A stretch of 10,701 nt of DNA, taken from Parachlamydiales bacterium. Lineage in GTDB: Bacteria; Chlamydiota; Chlamydiia; Chlamydiales; JAJFMK01. Where the stretch lies: assembly GCA_020050175.1 (NCBI GenBank), contig JAGVKY010000144.1:1-10701 (forward strand), written 5' to 3'. Positions 5,991 to 10,701 of the stretch are shown here, in pieces. Numbering within the stretch: position 1 is the stretch's first letter; every line of letters starts with the position of its first letter. The notes beneath the pieces were generated by a model. It was not told the DNA's origin. It saw nothing but the letters and a program-made list of their open reading frames with translations, and did no database searches. The translations under genes were made by a program, and so were the position numbers.

Positions 5991-7064
5991 TCAGACTTCG
6001 TAAAACTCGCAGAGTCTAGCCACCGTGTTAGACCAAAGAAAGTTCTCCATTAGATGCTTCTTAGAAGCTTGTCCAAACTGCTCTCTTAGCTTTTCATCTT
6101 TCAACTTGAGGATCGCCTTGGCGACTTGTTCTGGGGAATTACAGGGGACAACGAATCCTGTTTTGTTGTGAAGAGCGACCTCTGGGAGGCCGCCTGTGGG
6201 TGTCGTAATCATAGGTTTGCTGAGATAGGCAGCTTGTAAAGTAGCTTGACTCACACCCTCATGCGCTGTGCTGAGTAAAAGAAAGAGATCCATGGAGGCC
6301 ATGGCTGGATAGGGATTTTCCAAATGACCAGTGAAATGGATGCGATGAGCTAGGTCAAGTGATTTGGCTTGTTTCTCAAGATGGGGGCGCATTGATCCAT
6401 GGCCGAGGATGAGGAGAGAAATATCGGGGTCATCTCGGAGAAGGGCGAAAGCTTCAACTAGGGTTGGCAGTCCCTTCCACGAACGGAGAATGCAGGCGGT
6501 TCCGATGACAAAAGGAGAGGGCTTTGGAAAAGTCGAAGTTAATCCCTGTTCGATAGCGATGGGGTCGACTCCAGTCGGTATTGAACAACATCTCTCTTTT
6601 GGAAGGCGGGCCTGCTGCTGTAAAGAGAGGGCAACTGCTTCACAAGTTGTGACAACTTTATCGGCGAGAAAATTGTAAAGGAGGTACGAATTGAGCCCCT
6701 TCTTGACAGCAGTAGAAAGGTGGCGCGTCCGGATCACTTGGCATCTGGCAAGACGAGCTGCTAAGCCCCCTAGCCATCCATCCTTCGAAGAGTGGGTGAT
6801 CACTCGGTCAACGCCCCTTTTTTCGATCAAAAAGATCAGCTTTGGGACGGTGATGAAAAGTTTGCGACGGCGGAAATCTAAATAGCGGACTTCAAACCCC
6901 TCTTTCTTTGCCCGATCCCCTAATTGAGCCCCATGCTGCACGGCAAAGAGAACGGTGTGCCCCTTTTCCCGCATAGATGCGGCCTCTTTAAGGGTGCGGA
7001 TCTCTTGACCGCCCCAACCATTGGAGGCCTCTAAATGAAGGAAGGTGTGGGGTTTTTGAGCCAT
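5991..7064 (-). CDS. GT4-family (GT-B fold) glycosyltransferase
   Basis: This 357-residue protein has the two-domain GT-B plan. The N-terminal acceptor domain carries the glycine loop NGWGGQE (15-21), and the C-terminal donor domain runs IGTACILRSWKGLPTLVEAF (187-206), with Arg194 and Lys197 at the usual phosphate-binding positions. It continues through LLILGHGSMRPHLE and the HEGVSQATLQA stretch (268-278). In that last motif the first Glu (269) of the E-x7-E signature is present but the second is Gln277; Gln here is seen in some LPS and capsule enzymes. NDP-sugar transfer to LPS or another glycolipid at the inner membrane is likely; the acceptor is unknown. The ATG at 7064 lies inside the end of mutY (34-base overlap), so the pair is probably one transcript. 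A GGAG about 12 bases upstream is a weak Shine-Dalgarno. Confidence 0.9.
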   Translation of the reverse strand: MAQKPHTFLHLEASNGWGGQEIRTLKEAASMREKGHTVLFAVQHGAQLGDRAKKEGFEVRYLDFRRRKLFITVPKLIFLIEKRGVDRVITHSSKDGWLGGLAARLARCQVIRTRHLSTAVKKGLNSYLLYNFLADKVVTTCEAVALSLQQQARLPKERCCSIPTGVDPIAIEQGLTSTFPKPSPFVIGTACILRSWKGLPTLVEAFALLRDDPDISLLILGHGSMRPHLEKQAKSLDLAHRIHFTGHLENPYPAMASMDLFLLLSTAHEGVSQATLQAAYLSKPMITTPTGGLPEVALHNKTGFVVPCNSPEQVAKAILKLKDEKLREQFGQASKKHLMENFLWSNTVARLCEFYEV

Positions 7065-8092
7065 TGTTTTAAAACTCTCCGATGTCCGGAAGAAAGAGCT
7101 ATTGTCTCAAGATCGCTCTTTTTGACCCAGAGGTAGGGTGAAATAACTTCCTCTTCTTTTGCTCTAAAGTGATGAGGGAAGAGGGCAACTTGATAGCGAG
7201 TAAACCCATGAGACGTTTCAGCCATGGACGATTCAAAACTCAAGGTTATCCCCAGCAACTCTGAAAAACTTTGCTCCATTTCTGAAAGGGAGACCCCTTC
7301 TTCCGTCGTTTCAACATAAGGAAATTCGTAGAGATAGCCCATGACCTCTCCCTCTTTTCCCTGCCTGAAAAGAAGAGCGTCCTCACTTTCAATCACAGCG
7401 ACATTGCGAAAAAGACGCGTCACCACCACTTTGTTCTTTTTTTTGGGAAACTCACCCACCCTACCTGTTTGAAAAGCAGTACAGTTATTTTTAAGAGGGC
7501 AGAGGAGGCAAGTTGCCTTTCTTTGACAGAGAAGGGCTCCAAGTTCAATCAGCCCCTCTTGCGCAACCCAAGAACGCTCTACAGGTAGATGCTCCTCAAG
7601 CTTGGCTAATAGAAAAGTTTTTGTTTTTTCGACATCAATCGGCTCTTCAATCAAAAAAAGCCGACTCAAAACACGGGCGACATTTCCATCAATGGCCCCT
7701 CTCCGTTGATGAAAAGCAAAAGAGAGGATTGCACCAGCGGTATAGGGACCGATTCCTCGAATGGATAGGAGAACTTCTCTCTCACGGGGTAAAACACCCC
7801 CAAATCTTTCAAGAACCTCTTTAGCCCCTTGATGGAGATTTTTTGCCCGTGAGTAATAGCCGAGTCCTTCCCATAGCTTGACCACCTCTTCCCAAGAAGC
7901 AGTTGCCAATTTTTCGATGGTGGGGAAACGTTCCATCCAACGGAGGTAATAGGGAATCACCACAGCTACTTGTGTTTGCTGCAGCATCACTTCCGATACC
8001 CAAGTCGAATAAGGTGATCTCCCTTTTCGCCAAGGAAGACCTCTCCCTTCAGCCACAAACCACTCAATAAGAGGATCAAACAAATTATCCAT
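7031..8092 (-). CDS. mutY: A/G-specific adenine glycosylase
   Basis: MutY removes adenine mispaired with 8-oxoguanine. Numbering from ATG 8092 (353 residues; a GTG at 8095 directly precedes it and is an alternative start), the N-terminal region has LPWR (19-22), SEVMLQQTQ (33-41) with the probable catalytic Glu34, the helix-hairpin-helix IRGIGPYTAGA (111-121), and catalytic Asp135 in IDGNVARV. The [4Fe-4S] cysteines are 189, 195, 198 and 204, spaced C-x5-C-x2-C-x5-C. The classical spacing begins C-x6-C, so the first loop is one residue short. The C-terminal NUDIX-like domain (about 220-345) is present, but the 8-oxoG-reading FSH loop appears as FTR (297-299). The 3' end overlaps the GT4 gene by 34 bases. 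No clear ribosome-binding site was seen; the upstream intergenic region is full of inverted repeats. Confidence 0.95.
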   Translation of the reverse strand: MDNLFDPLIEWFVAEGRGLPWRKGRSPYSTWVSEVMLQQTQVAVVIPYYLRWMERFPTIEKLATASWEEVVKLWEGLGYYSRAKNLHQGAKEVLERFGGVLPREREVLLSIRGIGPYTAGAILSFAFHQRRGAIDGNVARVLSRLFLIEEPIDVEKTKTFLLAKLEEHLPVERSWVAQEGLIELGALLCQRKATCLLCPLKNNCTAFQTGRVGEFPKKKNKVVVTRLFRNVAVIESEDALLFRQGKEGEVMGYLYEFPYVETTEEGVSLSEMEQSFSELLGITLSFESSMAETSHGFTRYQVALFPHHFRAKEEEVISPYLWVKKSDLETIALSSGHRRVLKQWLKNPTPSFI

Positions 8093-8100
8093 CACACTAA

Positions 8101-8176
8101 TTGACTATAATTGGGCTCTTCATCCTCAACCAATTTCTCATATATCGTAAAATAGTCAAGACCAATTTACGATATA
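8101..8176. repeat. Nested inverted repeats upstream of mutY
   Basis: TATATCGTAAA (8141-8151) and TTTACGATATA (8166-8176) are a perfect 11-bp inverted repeat around a 14-base spacer. The spacer begins with ATAGTCAA (8152-8159), which is the exact complement of TTGACTAT at 8101-8108. The octamer ACCAATTT occurs directly repeated at 8129-8136 and 8161-8168. Two mutually exclusive structures are therefore possible in the region that would be the mutY leader or operator. Neither hairpin is followed by a U-run on either strand, which argues against a simple terminator. A TATAGT at 8104-8109 (- strand) resembles a -10 box but would leave only a very short leader. Confidence 0.75.
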
Positions 8177-8186
8177 CGCGAAAACG

Positions 8187-8205
8187 GTCCAACTATTTAT
8201 TGGAC
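8187..8205 (-). terminator. Weak terminator-like hairpin at the end of the 8197-9180 gene
   Basis: On the - strand GTCCAA and TTGGAC form a 6-bp stem with a 7-base loop that contains the TAA stop, followed by CGTTTT. The stem is short and the U-run only four bases, so efficient termination is doubtful. It could equally be an accidental structure. Confidence 0.3.
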
Positions 8206-9180
8206 AACAACTTCAATCTGCTGCTGCTCTTCTTCGAATTCTTCTTGGTAGGGGTTTAATCCCTTGTTTTCTCTAAATTTTTCGACAAGAAGTGCAAATT
8301 CAGGATCTTTCAAGATGAGATCTGGATATTGTTTAATTTGAATTTCAAGGCACTCCTTAAGGTCTGCAACTTTGAAATCAAATCCATCCTTAAGCGCCCA
8401 GGAGATAAGGGCAGCTAGACGTTCTTTGGGTCCTCTTTTGATGATTTCGTCTAAAAGGACGTTATAGCCATGATCAACATGAATCATGTCGTCTGAAAAA
8501 GGATAAGCATAACCAAAATGTAAATCAATCAATAGGCCAAGATCTCCCCGGGCAATCCAAGGTTCGATCGCTGGATCGGCGTAAGGGTGGGGTCTGTGGA
8601 TGTGGGCCGCTTCGGCAACCTTACGAATACGGAAATTAATTAAATGAAGTCCCTCTTTAGGAGTGGGAAAAGTCATGCTAAGACCAAGCCATCTTAAAAG
8701 CCTCTCAAAATGACCTGCATTTGGTATGTTTAAGTTGTCATACGGGGCTGGGAATTTGAGGGCGAGGCGTTGAAGAGTTGAAAACTCTGCCCACCTTGAA
8801 AATTCATGCAACGATCCAACAACTTCTGTAATTTGTTTATGACCATCGTCCTTATAGTCATTCACTAAATTGATGAAATTGTTCCAACCGTCATTGATAG
8901 TGGTCGCAGATTGTTTGACGACTTCATAGAGCGCGTTGAGGTGGATTTTATTAGCTTTAATAGGGTTTTTGACATGACCAAGAGTAATTTTACTGAGCAG
9001 GAGCAGAACTAAATCACAAAAAACTCTCCAGATTTTTTCGATAAGAACCTTTTTGCTTTCAACAAGATGACCCTCAACAACGCGAAGCTCCATGGGAGAA
9101 TGTTGAGCAATCAGAGTCAGTTGTTCGGCTGCCTGATTAAAACTATAGAAATGGTGATTTATCCGAATACTATTTGCCAT
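8197..9180 (-). CDS. Orphan protein with an N-terminal hydrophobic helix
   Basis: I do not recognise this 327-residue protein. A polar N-terminus (1-45) leads to a hydrophobic segment about 50-66 (IWRVFCDLVLLLLSKIT), long enough for a single membrane helix. A mostly helical soluble region follows, with a histidine-rich stretch (AAHIHRPHPYADP, 191-203) and FGYAYPFSDDMIHVDHGYN (222-240). The C-terminal tail is acidic and Gln-rich (313-322). No catalytic signature could be assigned; the clustered histidines and aspartates near 191-237 could suggest metal binding, but this is speculative. AGGGA (9187-9191 on the - strand) lies 6 bases before the ATG, a reasonable ribosome-binding site. The layout of a short head, one helix near residue 55 and a soluble body recalls the leucine-rich-repeat gene at 2674-3540. 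A membrane-anchored host-interacting or envelope protein is one possibility. Confidence 0.68.
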   Translation of the reverse strand: MANSIRINHHFYSFNQAAEQLTLIAQHSPMELRVVEGHLVESKKVLIEKIWRVFCDLVLLLLSKITLGHVKNPIKANKIHLNALYEVVKQSATTINDGWNNFINLVNDYKDDGHKQITEVVGSLHEFSRWAEFSTLQRLALKFPAPYDNLNIPNAGHFERLLRWLGLSMTFPTPKEGLHLINFRIRKVAEAAHIHRPHPYADPAIEPWIARGDLGLLIDLHFGYAYPFSDDMIHVDHGYNVLLDEIIKRGPKERLAALISWALKDGFDFKVADLKECLEIQIKQYPDLILKDPEFALLVEKFRENKGLNPYQEEFEEEQQQIEVVVQ

Positions 9181-9236
9181 GAATTATCCCTAATAAAGAG
9201 GGGTATTATGACAATTTTTTCTTATTAGTTCTATGA

Positions 9237-10457
9237 CTAACGAGGTTCGTGGAGAGCTAATTTTAAAGCATTAGGCAGCTCATCCAAAAAATGGGGGATC
9301 CAGTCGAGAAGCAGTTCGCCCCTTTGGATCCAAGTCTCTTGTTCTATCACATGGCGACGTCCCACTTCGAGCTCTTCTTGAAAGAGTTCAGGATGGGAGA
9401 GCACTTCAGTTGCCCGGCTTACAATAGCTGCGTGGTCAAGATAAGGATAAAAAAAGCAGCCGCGGCCATCTCTAAAAGCCCATTCAAGAAATTCAGATCG
9501 GTTGTGGAAGGTATAGGCTCCATAAAGAAGAGATGTGTACAGATCGCCATTAGTCCCAAATTTAAACTGAGGAGAACTTGTTAAAAATATTTTAGCTTGT
9601 CGGATCATCCCCTCTAAATTTTCAAAAGAGACCCCTTCATGGAATCGAAAGTTATCAGCAATAGCTCCTAAGCGTCTTCTCCAGCTTTCGACAAGTCCTA
9701 TTTGAACGACAAGATCGACATCCATTCCCTTCAAAGCTCTTAAAAGTTCTACGATGTCGGTCTCTCTGAGGACAGCTTCGATTTGATTAAAGAGAGAAAA
9801 AGTGGTCCAAGGGCGGATGGTTTGCTGTTCGCTCTCACTTCTTTCGCTGAGAATTTGTTGAAACGCATGATAGTAGCTAATCTCAGGTTGAGAGAGTGTC
9901 ATGTAGATGACCTCCTCAAGAAAATCTAATAAAGCGGGTGGCATTTGACGCCGCCACTCTGTTTTTATGGCCTCTCCATTTAACCATGCCGGGGCCATCA
10001 AAATAGATCCTCGCCGTTCGTTTAAAGGGAGAACAGGCTCGGGGTCGATTGGGGCTGCGAGAGGGAAAAAAAGGGTTCTTTCACATCCAGCCTTCTTGAG
10101 AATGTCAAGATACTGCTGATCGGGAGAAAGAGTCGTTGTGTAGCGGCTCTTAGCAAGTTCAATGAAGCCGTTGGGTGAATCGGTTAATATAGCGATATGA
10201 GGCAAACGGATCATGTCGGCTAGAAAGTGACCTTCCTGGTCCGGTAAAATTCCATTAAAACTGATGGTGCAATCAGGCGCATAAGCATAGAGATCGTCTA
10301 AAAAGGGGACGGGGTTTTTATCTTTAGGGGGGATTAAAAGGCGCGTTTTTACATTCAGCTTTTCAAAGGCCTTAGCAAATTCCCGACTTAAAAATCCTAT
10401 ACGTGAATTACGCCCTTCAGTAGGGAGAATAAAATCGATTTTTTTAATCTTTGCCAT
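9237..10457 (-). CDS. Putative CgeB-like glycosyltransferase
   Basis: From the ATG at 10457 (a GTG at 10460 directly precedes it) this encodes 406 residues without signal peptide or membrane helix. The N-terminal half starts with a Rossmann-like strand (IDFILPT, 7-13) and has repeated beta-alpha units (TISFNG at 64-69, PHIAILTD at 86-93). The C-terminal half, FRFHEGVSFENLEGMIRQAK (270-289) to NGDLYTSLLYGAYTFHNRSEFLEW (303-326), resembles the donor-site region of GT-B enzymes of the CgeB / spore-maturation type, where a G-V-xx-E/N-L segment, an aKI-L-x-S strand and an R-x-x-E/LL-x-G-A-Y motif occur in that order. The usual Arg of that last motif is not evident (Asp305-Leu306-Tyr307 instead), so activity is uncertain. 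A remote glycosyltransferase of envelope or protein glycosylation is the likeliest reading; donor and acceptor are unknown. Confidence 0.6.
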   Translation of the reverse strand: MAKIKKIDFILPTEGRNSRIGFLSREFAKAFEKLNVKTRLLIPPKDKNPVPFLDDLYAYAPDCTISFNGILPDQEGHFLADMIRLPHIAILTDSPNGFIELAKSRYTTTLSPDQQYLDILKKAGCERTLFFPLAAPIDPEPVLPLNERRGSILMAPAWLNGEAIKTEWRRQMPPALLDFLEEVIYMTLSQPEISYYHAFQQILSERSESEQQTIRPWTTFSLFNQIEAVLRETDIVELLRALKGMDVDLVVQIGLVESWRRRLGAIADNFRFHEGVSFENLEGMIRQAKIFLTSSPQFKFGTNGDLYTSLLYGAYTFHNRSEFLEWAFRDGRGCFFYPYLDHAAIVSRATEVLSHPELFQEELEVGRRHVIEQETWIQRGELLLDWIPHFLDELPNALKLALHEPR

Positions 10458-10460
10458 CAC

Positions 10461-10466
10461 TCACCT
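10461..10466 (-). promoter_or_regulatory. Ribosome-binding site for the CgeB-like gene
   Basis: AGGTGA on the - strand directly precedes GTG 10460 and lies 3 bases before ATG 10457 (6 from the AGG core). This favours the ATG rather than the GTG as the start. Confidence 0.55.
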
Positions 10467-10471
10467 AAAAA

Positions 10472-10499
10472 TTTCTAACTTGGTCTTCTTGGTTCTCAA
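10472..10499 (-). promoter_or_regulatory. Possible sigma70-type promoter for the CgeB-like gene
   Basis: On the - strand TTGAGA (10494-10499) and TAGAAA (10472-10477) are separated by 16 bases, close to the -35/-10 consensus. The transcript would begin near 10465, at the edge of the ribosome-binding site, which is unusually short. Co-transcription with the upstream lysine-rich gene is the alternative. Confidence 0.2.
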
Positions 10500-10513
10500 A
10501 ATAATTTTAAAAT

Positions 10514-10701
10514 TTACATCGATATCCAGCGTTGTCTTTTGCCGATTGTTTTTGTTTTACGCTTCTTCCCTTCGGTCTCTTCTTTAGCCTTGTTTTGTTC
10601 TCGCCTTTTGGGCCCTTCGGCCATTTTTCTTAGGCTTTCCTTTTTTTCGTCTAAAAGCTTTTGAAGCTTCTCAGTCAAATTGTCAGGATTTTCTAAAAAC
10701 T
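10514..10701 (-). CDS. C-terminal end of a lysine/arginine-rich protein (5' end outside window)
   Basis: On the - strand an open frame runs from the window edge (first full codon at 10699) to TAA at 10514-10516, giving 61 residues. The sequence starts FLENPDNLTEKLQKLLDEKK, a short amphipathic helix or coiled-coil candidate (about 7-25), and continues as a strongly basic tail with many Lys, Arg, Gln and Glu (about 26-57), ending QRWISM. There are no hydrophobic segments. Such tails are common in nucleic-acid or ribosome-binding proteins, but the family cannot be named from this end alone. It lies 56 bases upstream of the CgeB-like ATG in the same direction and could share its transcript. An uninterrupted frame of biased composition supports a real gene; its short length keeps confidence moderate. 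Confidence 0.55.
   Translation of the reverse strand, partial: FLENPDNLTEKLQKLLDEKKESLRKMAEGPKRREQNKAKEETEGKKRKTKTIGKRQRWISM

Noticed and set aside
10503..10514. AATTTTAAAATT perfect palindrome
   Set aside because: A 12-base A/T-only palindrome is expected by chance in an AT-rich gap.
1..10701. CRISPR arrays, tRNA/rRNA genes, transposases, toxin-antitoxin pairs
   Set aside because: Looked for by eye on both strands; no regular spaced repeats, no cloverleaf candidates and no such protein families seen.

Overview
The window looks like a chromosomal segment of a Gram-negative bacterium of about 40-45% GC. The closest fit is an environmental member of the Chlamydiota (Parachlamydiales type). 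This rests on gene content rather than any diagnostic marker: an Asp-type HemB, LPS and cell-envelope glycosyltransferases, a YjbH-like outer-membrane protein, and two orphan proteins with an N-terminal hydrophobic helix, one of them with leucine-rich repeats. The taxonomic call is an inference; the sequence carries no rRNA, tRNA, transposase, integrase or CRISPR array that I can recognise.

Layout. Bases 1-564 hold the C-terminal part of a YjbH/GfcD-family exopolysaccharide outer-membrane protein. It is followed by a 306-base gap with TGACTCA hairpins and a second, frameshifted 117-base copy of the end of that gene. Next, on the + strand, come a dienelactone hydrolase family protein and an overlapping MccF-like S66 peptidase, then an orphan leucine-rich-repeat protein. 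hemB lies on the - strand and starts only 38 bases from the divergent bcp (peroxiredoxin). bcp shares a GTGA stop/start overlap with a WaaE-like family 2 glycosyltransferase. On the - strand, mutY overlaps a GT4 glycosyltransferase by 34 bases, and this pair converges on bcp-GT2. Upstream of mutY is a short intergenic region rich in inverted repeats, then an orphan membrane-helix protein, a CgeB-like glycosyltransferase candidate and the C-terminal end of a lysine-rich protein cut by the window edge.

How the genes work together. Several products point to the envelope: YjbH-like export, the S66 peptidase, and three glycosyltransferases or candidates. They sit beside housekeeping functions: heme precursor synthesis (HemB), peroxide detoxification (Bcp) and oxidative base repair (MutY). 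Gene overlaps (1596-1605, 5095-5098, 7031-7064) suggest three translationally coupled pairs.

I did not find a clear new multi-gene system. The points most worth a second look are the near-identical partial duplication of the yjbH 3' end, the nested inverted repeats at 8101-8176, unusual MutY features (a short Fe-S cluster loop, FTR in place of FSH), and the two orphan proteins with similar N-terminal architecture.
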